A stretch of 64,000 nucleotides of DNA from Paracoccus sediminis (GTDB lineage: Bacteria > Pseudomonadota > Alphaproteobacteria > Rhodobacterales > Rhodobacteraceae). The notes under the pieces are model-generated. The model saw nothing but the letters and a program-made list of their open reading frames with translations, had not been told where the DNA came from and ran no database searches. Shown here piece after piece: positions 38,132-46,949 of this stretch. The DNA lies in NCBI RefSeq assembly GCF_900188295.1, contig NZ_FZNM01000003.1, positions 310,001-374,000 of the forward strand. Direction: 5' to 3'. Every line of letters starts with the position of its first letter. Positions within the stretch are counted from its first letter, which is position 1. Position numbers and translations under genes: made by a program.

Positions 38132-38950
38132 CTAACCCGGCCAGCCGTAATGGCCCAGCAGGGCGGCGACCGCCTGGTCGTTGCCCCCGCCCTGCAGGTT
38201 GGCCGCGCGCAGGCTTTGCGCTTGGCTGCCTTCCCATTCCAGGATGCGGACGCGGTTGCCGATCTTCTGCGCAGCGACGCCGTTCAGGCGATGCATCCAG
38301 TACAGCCACACATCGTCGGACCGCGGGGCAAGCCGGGTGAACAGGTCGTTGCGGGTCACGTCGGGGTGAAAGACACCGGGCGCATAGATCACCCCGCTGA
38401 CCCCGGTCAGAAAGGTCAGCGGGGATCGTTCGGGGCTGGCGACATTCCGCCGCCATTCCGCATAAGGCGCGGGGGCGCCGTCCTTCAGCACGACGCGGTG
38501 CGCGCGGTGGCAGGCGATCCGCGCGCCCGCCCGCGCGGCCGCAACCAGCGTTTCCAGCCAGTCCACGGCATAGTACACGTCGTCGTCGGCCGTGACCACG
38601 AAGGCGTCAGGATACGTCAGAAGCGTCGGCACGATCTTCTTGTAGGAACGCCAGCGCGGGCAGAACCTGATCGTCAGCCCCGGCATGGCTAGAATGTCCG
38701 GGGGCAACGTCGCCTCGTCCCCTTCGTCCAGCCACAGGATCACGTGGTCAGGCCGCACGGTCTGGCGCAGGATGCCCTGCAATGCAAGCCCAAGGCTGCC
38801 AAAACGCGCCGGATAGCTGGTCAGCGACACCACCAGCGGGCCGGGCAGGCCATGCGGACGGCCCGGCAGGACAAGACGGGCCGCAAGTTCGGCCTTGGCG
38901 CGGGCCAGCCTGCGGCGGTGCTTGAAGGCCCGGAAGGCGCCGGAAATCAC
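38132..38950 (-). CDS. glycosyltransferase, GT2-like
   Basis: About 272 residues. LVVSLTSYPARFGSLGLALQGILRQTVRPDHVILWLDEGD is a GT-A nucleotide-binding start, and DAFVVTADDDVYYAVDWLETLV supplies a DDD metal site. The family resembles small surface-glycan transferases found in Rhodobacteraceae. The start is GTG 38950, which overlaps the preceding gene's TGA (GTGA). No ATG is available near the N-terminus. The donor and acceptor are unknown. Confidence 0.8.
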   Translation of the reverse strand: MISGAFRAFKHRRRLARAKAELAARLVLPGRPHGLPGPLVVSLTSYPARFGSLGLALQGILRQTVRPDHVILWLDEGDEATLPPDILAMPGLTIRFCPRWRSYKKIVPTLLTYPDAFVVTADDDVYYAVDWLETLVAAARAGARIACHRAHRVVLKDGAPAPYAEWRRNVASPERSPLTFLTGVSGVIYAPGVFHPDVTRNDLFTRLAPRSDDVWLYWMHRLNGVAAQKIGNRVRILEWEGSQAQSLRAANLQGGGNDQAVAALLGHYGWPG

Positions 38951-39732
38951 GGGCGGTCCCAGGCTTGGCGGAGCCAGTCGATGTCGCCGATCCGGCGATA
39001 CCAGCGATGGCCGCGCCCGGCGAACACATCCTCCATCTTGGGGGCGCCTGCGAACAGCACGATCTTGGCCCCCAGGGGCAGGGCCGGGTCGCGCAGATAG
39101 CTGGCCAGATGGCGCGGCACGCAGTCGTTCTTGAAGCTGACGCACCAGCCCTTGGGCCAATAGTTCAGGTGGCCATGCCTTGCCAGTTGCGCCGACTGGA
39201 ACTGCTGGCTGATCTCGTACCCCGCCGTGGCCGCAGCGGGGTCGGCCAGATAGGCGTCCAGGATATAGGCGTGCCGACCGATCCCGAACCGGAAGACGCT
39301 GGAATTGCCGACGCTGTGCAGGAAACGGTCGCGGGCCGGGTTGACCTTGCGAAAGGGCTTGGGACGGAACAGGTCGTCGTCGCGGATGATGAGGAATTCG
39401 CCCGGCAGATCAAAGAACGGCGCCAGATCATCGACCACCACCAGATCGATGTCCAGAAACAGCGCGGTTCCCGACAGTCCCGCCAGATTGCGGCGAAACA
39501 CCGCAAGCTTGCGCCAGCGGGTATCGCCATGTCCTGCGGGCAGGCCCAGTTCCGGCAGCGGCATCGCCTCGATCCCCGGATCCAGGCCGGCGGCGTCATC
39601 GGTAAAGCACACAAAGCGGTGCGGCCGGGACAGGTGGCGGCGGACTTGACGATACAGGCGGTTCACGTCGGCGGCGCCGTACAGCGTGCCCCATTTCATG
39701 GTCAGGATCAGGACGGGCCGGTTGCTGTTCAT
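38947..39732 (-). CDS. glycosyltransferase, GT8/GT32-like
   Basis: A 261-residue protein beginning PVLILTMKWGTLYGAADVNRLY. A cytosolic GT-A domain has RFVCFTDD and the metal-binding DxD in ALFLDIDLVVVDDLAPFF, followed by FLIIRDDDL. The end, WCVSFKNDCVP and AKIVLFAGAPKMEDV, is seen in bacterial transferases near polysaccharide genes. The start ATG 39732 gives a compact protein. Overlapping stop/start with the next transferase suggests the two form a two-gene unit acting on one glycan. Confidence 0.78.
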   Translation of the reverse strand: MNSNRPVLILTMKWGTLYGAADVNRLYRQVRRHLSRPHRFVCFTDDAAGLDPGIEAMPLPELGLPAGHGDTRWRKLAVFRRNLAGLSGTALFLDIDLVVVDDLAPFFDLPGEFLIIRDDDLFRPKPFRKVNPARDRFLHSVGNSSVFRFGIGRHAYILDAYLADPAAATAGYEISQQFQSAQLARHGHLNYWPKGWCVSFKNDCVPRHLASYLRDPALPLGAKIVLFAGAPKMEDVFAGRGHRWYRRIGDIDWLRQAWDRP

Positions 39733-39870
39733 GAGGGGCTTTCTGGCAATCGCGCCCCTTGCGATAGCGCAAAGCGCGGGATCCGCGCAATCCTCGTCGC
39801 ATGGCGCGCGGGGGCTTGACGGGCGGGGCGGTGCCAGTGTGGAAGACGGCAGGCCCTTGCTGCGGACTTG

Positions 39871-41025
39871 ATGATGCTCATCACGCTTGTGAACGATACT
39901 GCGCGGCGTTCGAAAAATCCGGGATGCCAGCTGACCAGCCGGACCTTTCAGGATCTTCTGGGGGGGGCCGGGACGGCCCTGCGGCCCCTGGAATGGGGCT
40001 TCGGGCGCAGGCTTCAGTCGCGCGACCGCAATCTGTGGCAGGCCCTGGGCACAGGACGCTGGCTTGAACAGCCGGTCCTGCGCGCCCTGGCCGAAACCGA
40101 ATACGGCCCTGGGGCCGTCCAATCCTGCATCCGGACCGATTGCGTGGTCTTTCAACCCGAAGGCACCGTGTCGGACGATGCGGACCCGCTGCGCATCCTG
40201 CGGTTCCTGTCGCTGCCGCTGTGGTGCGCGCTGCATGGCCGGGTGCCGCTGGTGGTGGCCAACGGCACCTTTCCCCTGTTCGACGGTGCGCGGGCGGAAC
40301 TTGTCCGGCTGCTGCTGGATCATGCCGATCGCGCCGTGATGCGCGACCGGATCTCGGCCCGGCATTGGGGCGTCGCCTGCGCCCCCGACAGCGCGGTGCT
40401 GTGGCGCGGTCTGCCGCAAACGGCCGATGCGTCCTGGCTGCTGATTACGACCGCCGCCGAAAGCCCCCCGGAAACCGATCTTGCCATCGGACGTGCGGGG
40501 CTGGACAGCGCACGGCGGCTGGGCCTGCGCCCGCTGATTCTGGGCAAGGGATGGGAACGTATGGCCCCCCTGCGCCCCGAGATCGACGCCATGGGCGGAC
40601 GCATCCTGGAAAGCACCCTGCTGGACGAGGTGGACCGGCATGTGGCCGCCTGTCGCCTGCACCTGGGCGGGCGCTATCACATGGCCCTGCTTTGCGCGAC
40701 AAAAGGCATTCCCAGCGCCCTGATCCGCACCAATACCCACAAGAACCTTTGGCTGGCCGAAGAATGTCCGGGAATCCGCATGGCTGCCGACCCGGCGGCG
40801 CTGACCGCCACGGCCCAGGCGCTGCTGGCCTGTCCGGAGGATGCCATCCTGGCCGACATCGTGCGCCTGTCCGATGAAACCCGAAGCCGCCTTTCGGACC
40901 TGCCCCTTTTGCGGCGGCGCGAACCCGTTCCCCCGCCGGGGCTTTCCCGCGACCTGAGCCGCCGTCTGGCCCGGCCCCTGCGGCGCGACCTGTGGCGGCA
41001 TCGCCTGCGCACCCTTCGCCCCTGA
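39871..41025 (+). CDS. polysaccharide pyruvyltransferase family protein
   Basis: About 384 residues. DRAVMRDRISARHWGV and the C-terminal LHLGGRYHMALLCATKGIPSALIRTNTHKN are signatures of the CsaB/WcaK polysaccharide pyruvyltransferase fold (HLGGRYH at about residue 265). Such enzymes add ketal-linked pyruvate to exopolysaccharide or cell-wall sugars, giving negative charge. Divergent from the two glycosyltransferases across 138 bp. Of the consecutive TTG/ATG/ATG codons at 39868-39876 I take ATG 39871; there is little ribosome-site support. It is convergent with pnp. Confidence 0.83.
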   Translation: MMLITLVNDTARRSKNPGCQLTSRTFQDLLGGAGTALRPLEWGFGRRLQSRDRNLWQALGTGRWLEQPVLRALAETEYGPGAVQSCIRTDCVVFQPEGTVSDDADPLRILRFLSLPLWCALHGRVPLVVANGTFPLFDGARAELVRLLLDHADRAVMRDRISARHWGVACAPDSAVLWRGLPQTADASWLLITTAAESPPETDLAIGRAGLDSARRLGLRPLILGKGWERMAPLRPEIDAMGGRILESTLLDEVDRHVAACRLHLGGRYHMALLCATKGIPSALIRTNTHKNLWLAEECPGIRMAADPAALTATAQALLACPEDAILADIVRLSDETRSRLSDLPLLRRREPVPPPGLSRDLSRRLARPLRRDLWRHRLRTLRP

Positions 41026-41038
41026 CGCGCCCATGGAA

Positions 41039-41063
41039 AAAGGGCCCGCGTGGCGGGCCCTTT
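41039..41063 (-). terminator. terminator of pnp
   Basis: A perfect 11-bp stem AAAGGGCCCGC / GCGGGCCCTTT with a 3-base loop. The minus strand continues TTTTTCC, so it terminates pnp; on the plus strand it could also end the pyruvyltransferase transcript (CCCTTTGC). Confidence 0.85.
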
Positions 41064-41082
41064 GCAACGTCCTGCCGACCGA

Positions 41083-43224
41083 TCACTCGGCGGTTTCTTC
41101 CTTCGGCTCGGTGATCTCGGCGCCGGTCTGCTGATCGACCATCTTCATGCCAAGGCGCACCTTGCCCCGATCGTCGAAGCCCAAGAGCTTGACCTTGACC
41201 TCCTGGCCTTCCTTCAGCACCTCGTTCGGGTGGGTCAGGCGCTTGTTGGCGATCTGGGACACATGAACCAGACCGTCGCGCTTGCCGAAGAAGTTCACGA
41301 AAGCGCCGAAATCGACCAGCTTGACGACCTTGCCGGTGTAGACGCGGCCTTCCTCCGGCTCGGCCACGATCGAATAGATCATGTCATAAGCCTTCTTGAT
41401 CGAATCGGCATTGGCCGAGGCGATCTTGATGGTGCCATCGTCGTTGATGTCGACCTTGGCGCCCGAGGTTTCCACGATCTCGCGGATGACCTTGCCGCCC
41501 GAACCGATCACTTCGCGGATTTTGTCGGTCGGGATCTGCATCGTCTCGATGCGCGGGGCATGGGCGCTGAATTCGCGCCGGCCTTCCGACAGGGCCTTGC
41601 CCATCTCGGCCAGGATGTGCATCCGGCCGTCCTTGGCCTGTGCCAAGGCCTGCTCCATGATCGCGGGCGTGATGCCGGCGACCTTGATGTCCATCTGCAA
41701 GGAGGTGATGCCTTCGGACGTGCCGGCGACCTTGAAGTCCATGTCGCCCAGGTGATCCTCGTCGCCCAGGATGTCGGTCAGGACCGCATACTTGCCGTCG
41801 TCTTCCAGGATCAGGCCCATGGCGACGCCCGCCACCGGCGATTTCAGCGGAACGCCCGCATCCATCATCGCCAGCGACCCGCCGCAGACCGACGCCATCG
41901 AGGACGAGCCGTTCGATTCCGTGATCTCGGACACCAGACGGATCGTGTATGGGAAATCGGTCGGCGCCGGCAGAACGGCCTGCAACGCGCGCCAGGCCAG
42001 CTTGCCATGGCCGATCTCGCGGCGGCCGGGGCTGCCCACGCGGCCGACCTCGCCCACCGAATAGGGGGGAAAGTTGTAGTGCAGCAGAAAGTTGCTGCGC
42101 GAATTGCCGTGCAGCGCGTCGATGATCTGCTCGTCATCGCCGGTGCCCAGCGTGGTCACGACCAGGGCCTGGGTTTCGCCACGCGTGAACAGCGCGGAAC
42201 CATGGGTGCGCGGCAGGATGCCCACTTCGCTGTCGATGGCGCGCACGGTGCGGGTGTCGCGGCCGTCAATGCGGGCGCCGCCGTTGATGACGTCGCCGCG
42301 CAGGATGCCCGATTCCAGCTTTTTCAACGCCGAACCCAGATTCGGATCGGCCAGGTCCGCCTCGGACAGGTTGGCCACGACCTTTTCGCGGACGGCCTGG
42401 ATGGCATCGCGGCGATCGGCCTTGTCGATGATCGCATAAGCCGCGCGCATTTCCGTTTCGCCCAGGCCCTTCACGCGATCATACAGCGCGCCATAATCCG
42501 GCGACTGAAAGTCGAAAGGCTCCTTGGCGGCGGCTTCGGCCAGATCGATAATCAGGTCGATCACCGGCTGCATCTGTTCGTGGCCGAACTTGACGGCGCC
42601 CAGCATCTCGTCCTCGGTCAGCTCATAGGCTTCGGACTCGACCATCATCACGGCATCCTTGGTGCCCGCGACGACCAGATCCAGGCGCTGTTCGGGATTG
42701 CCGCGCAGGTTGTCCATGTCCGACACTTCGGGGTTCAGGACATACTGGCCGTTCGCAAAGCCCACGCGCGCCGCCCCGATCGGTCCCATGAAGGGCACGC
42801 CCGACAGCGTCAGCGCGGCCGATGCCGCGATCATGGCCACGATGTCGGGATCGTTGACCAGATCGTGCGACAGGACCGTGCACATCACCAGGGTCTCGTT
42901 CTTGAAGCCCGGCGCGAACAGCGGACGGCAGGGCCGGTCGATCAGGCGCGCGGTCAGCGTCTCCTTTTCCGACGGGCGCGCCTCGCGCTTGAAGAAGCCG
43001 CCCGGAATCTTGCCCGCGGCATAGTATTTTTCCTGATAGTGAACCGTCAGCGGAAAGAAGTCCTGACCCGGCTTCGGTTCCTTGGTAAAGGTCACGTTGG
43101 CCATGACGCTGGTTTCGCCCAGGGTGGCGATGACGCTGCCGTCGGCCTGACGGGCAACCTTGCCCGTTTCCAGCGTCAGGGTTTCCCGGCCCCACTGGAT
43201 CGATTTCTTCACTTCGTCAAACAT
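41083..43224 (-). CDS. pnp: polynucleotide phosphorylase
   Basis: A 713-residue 3'-5' exoribonuclease and polymerase of the RNA degradosome. Two RNase PH domains are present: [33 protein letters not shown] in the first; [21 protein letters not shown] and the catalytic [20 protein letters not shown] in the second. A KH domain ([15 protein letters not shown]) and an S1 domain ([31 protein letters not shown]) end it. Ribosome site AGAGGAAATC. The usual rpsO-pnp neighbourhood is interrupted here by two genes. Confidence 0.98.
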   Translation of the reverse strand: MFDEVKKSIQWGRETLTLETGKVARQADGSVIATLGETSVMANVTFTKEPKPGQDFFPLTVHYQEKYYAAGKIPGGFFKREARPSEKETLTARLIDRPCRPLFAPGFKNETLVMCTVLSHDLVNDPDIVAMIAASAALTLSGVPFMGPIGAARVGFANGQYVLNPEVSDMDNLRGNPEQRLDLVVAGTKDAVMMVESEAYELTEDEMLGAVKFGHEQMQPVIDLIIDLAEAAAKEPFDFQSPDYGALYDRVKGLGETEMRAAYAIIDKADRRDAIQAVREKVVANLSEADLADPNLGSALKKLESGILRGDVINGGARIDGRDTRTVRAIDSEVGILPRTHGSALFTRGETQALVVTTLGTGDDEQIIDALHGNSRSNFLLHYNFPPYSVGEVGRVGSPGRREIGHGKLAWRALQAVLPAPTDFPYTIRLVSEITESNGSSSMASVCGGSLAMMDAGVPLKSPVAGVAMGLILEDDGKYAVLTDILGDEDHLGDMDFKVAGTSEGITSLQMDIKVAGITPAIMEQALAQAKDGRMHILAEMGKALSEGRREFSAHAPRIETMQIPTDKIREVIGSGGKVIREIVETSGAKVDINDDGTIKIASANADSIKKAYDMIYSIVAEPEEGRVYTGKVVKLVDFGAFVNFFGKRDGLVHVSQIANKRLTHPNEVLKEGQEVKVKLLGFDDRGKVRLGMKMVDQQTGAEITEPKEETAE

Positions 43225-43483
43225 CTGATTTCCTCTGGGCCGCGCCAGCCCTCTGGTCCGCGCCCGTGTCCTATGGCGGCCCCATTGCCGCCGCCCCTAT
43301 CCTTTGCATGTGCCCCGGAGCTTGGGGCGTCACATCACAGATGGCGGGGCCTTACAGGAAAACAACGTGTTTGGGAAGTGGCGCGGCAAACGGCGCGCCC
43401 AAGGCACCAGGCGGCGCTGGCGGCCTGCCGCGGCACCCCTCATACTGATCCGGCCCCCTGGAAAGGCAGTCAGGACAACCATC

Positions 43484-44284
43484 GTGCATCCCATCGCCCG
43501 GCTGATCGCCCGCCATGCCCCAAAACCCTTGCGACCGCTGGCCTATCGGTTCCTGTATCGCCGCCTGATGGCCGAATTCGCCCTTGATCCGGCCCTGTTC
43601 GCAGGCCGGCGCGTCCTGATTGCCGGCCCCGCACGCACCATAGACAGCGATCTGGCAGGGCTGGATCCGGGGCGATTCGACCTGGTGGTCCGAATGAACA
43701 ACGGGCTGGACACGCCTATCGCCGCCTTTGCCGACAATCCCTATCGGTGCGAGGTGCTGTTTCACAGCCTGACCCGCGATGCCCGGCCGGTCACGCCGGA
43801 ACACCTGCGCCGCGCCGGAGTCGCAACGCTTGTCCACCGGGTTCCCAAACGCAGCGTCTTTCTGCGCACCATCGCGTTTCTGGACAGGCTCGATCCCGCA
43901 ACACGCCTGAGGATCGTTCCCGTCGATCATTACGACGCGCTGTCGCGCAGCCTGGGCGGTTATTCCCCGACCACCGGCCTGGTCTGCGCCAGCGTCATCC
44001 TGCAAGCCTTGCCCGACACGCTGGCAATCTGCGGCTTTACCTTCTTCGATACCCGGTATGTCGCCCATTACGACGACGCCGACCGCAGCGACGCCGATAC
44101 GGCACAGCGTGTCCGGTCCCAAGGCCACCATGCCCCGCATCGCGAGGCGGGGGTTTTGATGACGATGGTCGGTCAGGCCCGCGCGCGGGGCGTCACGGTC
44201 ATGCTGGGCCAAGCGGTTCAAGAGGCGGCGGAACGGATCGCGGAACGGGAACGGGCGGCAGAGCCGATGCCCCGCCGCCCCTGA
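43484..44284 (+). CDS. GT29-like (sialyltransferase-like) glycosyltransferase
   Basis: About 266 residues. Motif layout recalls GT29: an L-like motif RRVLIAGPARTIDSDLAGLD then FDLVVRMNNG (residues about 45-75), an S-like motif GGYSPTTGLVCASVILQAL with AICGFTFFD (about 155-185), HY near 195, and an H..E motif HREAG near 219. GT29 is best known from eukaryotic sialyltransferases, with scattered bacterial members. The GTG at 43484 has AGGA 8 bases upstream. Divergent from pnp, between pnp and rpsO. Sugar donor unknown; no CMP-sialate genes are in the window. Confidence 0.7.
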   Translation: MHPIARLIARHAPKPLRPLAYRFLYRRLMAEFALDPALFAGRRVLIAGPARTIDSDLAGLDPGRFDLVVRMNNGLDTPIAAFADNPYRCEVLFHSLTRDARPVTPEHLRRAGVATLVHRVPKRSVFLRTIAFLDRLDPATRLRIVPVDHYDALSRSLGGYSPTTGLVCASVILQALPDTLAICGFTFFDTRYVAHYDDADRSDADTAQRVRSQGHHAPHREAGVLMTMVGQARARGVTVMLGQAVQEAAERIAERERAAEPMPRRP

Positions 44285-44308
44285 ATGCCGTGATCGTTCG
44301 CCTTGCCG

Positions 44309-44923
44309 TCAGGCGGCAGCATCCGCCGACGGTCCGTCCAGGGGGTTGTCCCGCGATGTGGCGGACAGGGCGGACAGGGGGTCGGCCTTGGCCTGCGACA
44401 ACTGCTCGGCCAAGCCTTGCCGTCGGCTGCGGTCCTGGGCCTGGATCGCAAGGGCGCGGGCCTGCGTTTCCTCGTCGGGATCGGCCGCAGCCTTGTCCAA
44501 GGACCGGGCCGCGGTTCCGACATCCGGCGCCTTGGCGCGGATTGCGGCGTTGGCGGACATGGACGACGGTCCCGATCCGGTGGCCGGCTGCGCGGCGGGC
44601 CGAGGCTCGGGCGCCGGGGCCGGCTGCACGGCACCGACTGCCGCGATTCCGGCGGCGACGGCCATGCCGGGGGACGGCGGGCTTTGCGGGGCGGTGGCCG
44701 TGGTCGTGGCCAAGCCGCCGTCAGGCGCGCTCAAGGCATCGGACGCCGCTTTCTGCGCCGTTTCGGACAAGTCGAAGATGACCCCCGGCGTCGATCCGGC
44801 GGATGGGGCATCGGCCCTTGGCGCGGGGGCGGCCTGCGCGGGCGCAGGCGGCGCGGCAACGGGGACCGGGCTTTTGCCTCCCAGCAAGGAGGAACTGAAT
44901 TTCGTGATTGAACCAAGCAACAT
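44309..44923 (-). CDS. Ala/Pro-rich protein of unknown function
   Basis: A 204-residue low-complexity protein rich in Ala, Pro, Ser and Asp, without a signal peptide or membrane helix. Segments of helix potential include FDLSETAQKAASDAL and RSLDKAAADPDEETQARALAIQAQD. No family recognised. The start MLLGSITKFSSSLLGG at 44923 is unambiguous in the sequence order. A CtrA-like box lies 33 bp upstream, which would place it with motility or cell-cycle genes. An exported flagellar accessory protein is one guess, unsupported by homology. Confidence 0.7.
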   Translation of the reverse strand: MLLGSITKFSSSLLGGKSPVPVAAPPAPAQAAPAPRADAPSAGSTPGVIFDLSETAQKAASDALSAPDGGLATTTATAPQSPPSPGMAVAAGIAAVGAVQPAPAPEPRPAAQPATGSGPSSMSANAAIRAKAPDVGTAARSLDKAAADPDEETQARALAIQAQDRSRRQGLAEQLSQAKADPLSALSATSRDNPLDGPSADAAA

Positions 44924-44955
44924 CGCACGTCTCCATCAGTGACGGCACGAAATTA

Positions 44956-44971
44956 CTAACAAGCCGTTAAC
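44956..44971 (-). promoter_or_regulatory. CtrA-like box upstream of the Ala/Pro-rich gene
   Basis: Plus strand CTAA (44956-44959), seven bases, then TTAAC (44967-44971): one mismatch to TTAA-N7-TTAAC. The start codon of the minus-strand gene is 33 bp away. Confidence 0.55.
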
Positions 44972-45017
44972 AGTCCAGAAAACAGTGCGGAAGATTTTAG
45001 GCAGATGGCAACGCAAA

Positions 45018-45044
45018 ACGCCCGCGGCCTGGGGCCGCGGGCGT
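45018..45044 (-). terminator. terminator of rpsO
   Basis: A perfect 12-bp stem ACGCCCGCGGCC / GGCCGCGGGCGT with a 3-base loop, ending on the minus strand in TTTTG. It lies 22 bp after the rpsO stop. Confidence 0.88.
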
Positions 45045-45065
45045 TCGATGACAGACAGGCCAGGA

Positions 45066-45335
45066 TCAGCGGCGCAGGCCCAGCTTGCCGATCAGATCGG
45101 CATAGCGGGCTTCGTCCTTCTTCTTCAGATAGTCCAGCAGCTTGCGGCGCTGCGCGACCATCATCAGCAGACCCCGGCGCGAGTGGTTGTCTTTCTTGTG
45201 GGTCTTGAAATGCTCGGTCAGGGTGGCGATGCGCGACGACAGGATCGCCACCTGCACCTCGGGCGAGCCGGTGTCGCCTGCGGCGGTGCCGAATTCCTTG
45301 ATGACACGGGCTTTTTCTTCAACAGTGATCGACAT
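45066..45335 (-). CDS. rpsO: 30S ribosomal protein S15
   Basis: An 89-residue primary 16S rRNA-binding protein that organises the central domain of the small subunit. [43 protein letters not shown] carries the universally conserved His/Ser/Arg residues. The C-terminal [21 protein letters not shown] is typical. The ribosome site is AAAGGAGATCCCG. The upstream region toward the RTX gene includes purine-rich GGAAA repeats (45449-45472). Confidence 0.98.
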   Translation of the reverse strand: MSITVEEKARVIKEFGTAAGDTGSPEVQVAILSSRIATLTEHFKTHKKDNHSRRGLLMMVAQRRKLLDYLKKKDEARYADLIGKLGLRR

Positions 45336-45481
45336 CGGGATCTCCTTTCAAAAAAGGGGTTATGGCGCAGGCCGGGATGTCGTCCAGCACAGGCCCATGG
45401 AGTCTCCGCCCGGACGAACCGAACCGAAGCGGATGCGCGCCTGTAAAGGAAAGGCGAAGGAAAGGAAAGGGGTGCTCTGCC

Positions 45482-46393
45482 TTATCCGGGCAGGCGGACG
45501 ATCACGATATCCGCCGCCACCAGCCCGCCGGTTTGCAGCATCCGGCCGACCGCATTGCCGTTGACGGTGATAAGCGCGGTTCCATCCCTGTCTTCGGCCA
45601 GTTCGATCGTGGCATCGTCGGCGATACTGCCGGGAAGATGCAGGACCATCCGGTCTTCGCGCGTGTCGAAATCGGCGATCACCGGCAAGTCTCCGGGGGA
45701 TTGCTGAACCACGAAATCGTCCGCGCCCTCTTGGCCTTCGGCAAAGTCGCCCGCCCCCGGCATCAGGGTGTCGTCGCCCTCGGCGCCGTGGATCCAGACC
45801 GTCGCGGGGTCGCCGTTGCCGACGATCAGGTCATTGCCGCGCCCGCCGTCCAGGTCGTCGGCGCCGTCGCCCGACGCCAGCACGTCGTCACCGTCGTTGC
45901 CGGACAGCCAGTCGTTTCCGGCACCTCCGAACAGCGTGTCGTCGCCATCGCCGCCATAGAGGGTGTCGTCGTCCCCGTCACCCCAGAGGATGTCGCCGCC
46001 ACCCTGCCCGGCCAGCGAATCGGCGCCCGCGCCGCCCCGGATCTCGTCAGCGCCGCCGGCTTCGTAGTTGCCGTCGCCCTGGACCCAGTCGCCGCCCGCA
46101 CCCGCACGGATCGTGTCGTCGCCCGCGCCGCCCCGCAGATCGTCCGCAAGGGATCCGCCTTCGATCAGGATGTCGTCAAGATCCTGTTCGCGGATCGCCG
46201 GATCGGGTTCGGGTTCCGGCTCGCCCTCCTCGGGGGTGTCGGACCCGACATTGCCGACCTCGCCCCGGTCGGCGTCGCCAAGCGTGGCGGGCAGGTCGTC
46301 CAGGTCGTCGTCATCGTCGCCGCTGCGGCCGGGGGCCATTTCCAACGCCGCCCCGGCGGCGGCCAGCGCCATGAGACTTGCAAGCACGAACAT
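45482..46393 (-). CDS. membrane-anchored RTX (hemolysin-type calcium-binding repeat) protein
   Basis: A 303-residue protein. An N-terminal hydrophobic segment (MFVLASLMALAAAGAAL) works as a signal or anchor, followed by a run of Asp and a Glu/Pro-rich linker. About seven RTX nonapeptide units follow (GGAGDDTIR, GGDGDDTLF, GNDGDDVLA types) over residues about 95-195. These form a calcium-bound beta roll. A short C-terminal beta domain (VIADFDTREDRMVLHLP) closes it, as in many RTX proteins. ATG 46393 is preferred over the upstream TTG. Unlike typical RTX toxins it is short and carries an N-terminal hydrophobic segment. A perfect CtrA box is 69 bp upstream. Confidence 0.85.
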   Translation of the reverse strand: MFVLASLMALAAAGAALEMAPGRSGDDDDDLDDLPATLGDADRGEVGNVGSDTPEEGEPEPEPDPAIREQDLDDILIEGGSLADDLRGGAGDDTIRAGAGGDWVQGDGNYEAGGADEIRGGAGADSLAGQGGGDILWGDGDDDTLYGGDGDDTLFGGAGNDWLSGNDGDDVLASGDGADDLDGGRGNDLIVGNGDPATVWIHGAEGDDTLMPGAGDFAEGQEGADDFVVQQSPGDLPVIADFDTREDRMVLHLPGSIADDATIELAEDRDGTALITVNGNAVGRMLQTGGLVAADIVIVRLPG

Positions 46394-46461
46394 CGCACGA
46401 CCCCGCAAACAAAAACTGGTTCAACCCTACGATCACGAGCCACTCTTAACCAACGTCATTG

Positions 46462-46477
46462 TTAAGAAAGGGTTAAC
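46462..46477 (-). promoter_or_regulatory. perfect CtrA consensus box upstream of the RTX gene
   Basis: Plus strand TTAA-GAAAGGG-TTAAC (46462-46477) matches TTAA-N7-TTAAC exactly. It sits inside a larger symmetrical area: CTTAAC (46445-46450) pairs with GTTAAG (46461-46466), and GGGTTAACCC (46470-46479) is a 10-bp palindrome. The only gene reading away from it is the RTX gene; on the other side rpmJ ends. Confidence 0.7.
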
Positions 46478-46498
46478 CCGGCGCCTTCGGCATGAAAA

Positions 46499-46519
46499 AA
46501 CCCGCCGGTGTGGCGGGTT
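46499..46519 (-). terminator. terminator of rpmJ
   Basis: An 8-bp stem AACCCGCC / GGCGGGTT with a 5-base loop; the minus strand continues TTTTTTC. It is 28 bp after the rpmJ stop. Confidence 0.82.
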
Positions 46520-46547
46520 GTCTTCGTTTTCGCGGTGATCCCGACGA

Positions 46548-46673
46548 TCAGCCCTGACGGGCCTTAAAGCGGCGGTTGGTCTTGTTAATCACATAGATGC
46601 GGCCCTTGCGGCGCACCACCTGGCAGTCGCGGTGCCGGCTTTTCAGCGAGCGGAGCGAATTGCGAACCTTCAT
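46548..46673 (-). CDS. rpmJ: 50S ribosomal protein L36
   Basis: A 41-residue L36. [20 protein letters not shown] then [21 protein letters not shown] is the alphaproteobacterial form, with a single Cys and so lacking the four-residue zinc site. ATG 46673 is the family start; the frame is open upstream into the tRNA spacer. It lies 79 bp downstream of tRNA-Val on the same strand. Confidence 0.97.
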   Translation of the reverse strand: MKVRNSLRSLKSRHRDCQVVRRKGRIYVINKTNRRFKARQG

Positions 46674-46752
46674 CGGTTTTTCTCCATCACGCGGCCCGCA
46701 GCCGCAGGAAAACGAAATGCCCCCGGAATTGCGGCCGGGGGCGGCGAACATA

Positions 46753-46827
46753 TGGTGGGCGGTACTGGGATCGAACCAGTGGCCACTACGATGTCAACGT
46801 AGTGCTCTACCGCTGAGCTAACCGCCC
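46753..46827 (-). tRNA. tRNA-Val (anticodon GAC)
   Basis: A complete cloverleaf read on the minus strand. The acceptor GGGCGGT pairs with ACCGCCC; the D-arm has AGCTCAGCGGTAGAGC. The anticodon stem CTACG / CGTAG closes loop TTGACAT (anticodon GAC). The T-arm has GGTTCGATCCC. The discriminator A and CCA are encoded. Length 75 nt with CCA. Confidence 0.97.
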
Positions 46828-46889
46828 GTCCTTGGGCACCCCTGTCCGCATCCCGAAGAAAACGTCCCGAACCGCCTTTGGTCCGCGTG

Positions 46890-46918
46890 TCTATATAGGG
46901 GGGCCTTGGGGGTTTCAA
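46890..46918 (-). promoter_or_regulatory. promoter of tRNA-Val
   Basis: On the minus strand TTGAAA (46918-46913), a 17-bp spacer, then TATAGA (46895-46890). A GC-rich discriminator (CACGCGG) follows, as in stringently controlled stable-RNA promoters. The tRNA 5' end is 63 bp downstream. Confidence 0.6.
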
Positions 46919-46949
46919 GGCCTATCGCGGCACGAAAATTATCGTTTAT

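Noticed and set aside
38947..41067. 706-codon minus-strand frame
   Set aside because: Only its last 261 codons (from ATG 39732) look like a glycosyltransferase; the rest is antisense to the pyruvyltransferase gene.
41050..43587. 845-codon plus-strand frame opposite pnp
   Set aside because: It mirrors pnp in an antisense frame; composition (His, Asp, Gln) is typical of a shadow and pnp is unmistakable.
45840..46140. Repetitive sequence resembling a repeat array
   Set aside because: It is the RTX nonapeptide coding region (GG-G-D units), not a CRISPR array; spacing is protein-periodic and there are no distinct spacers.
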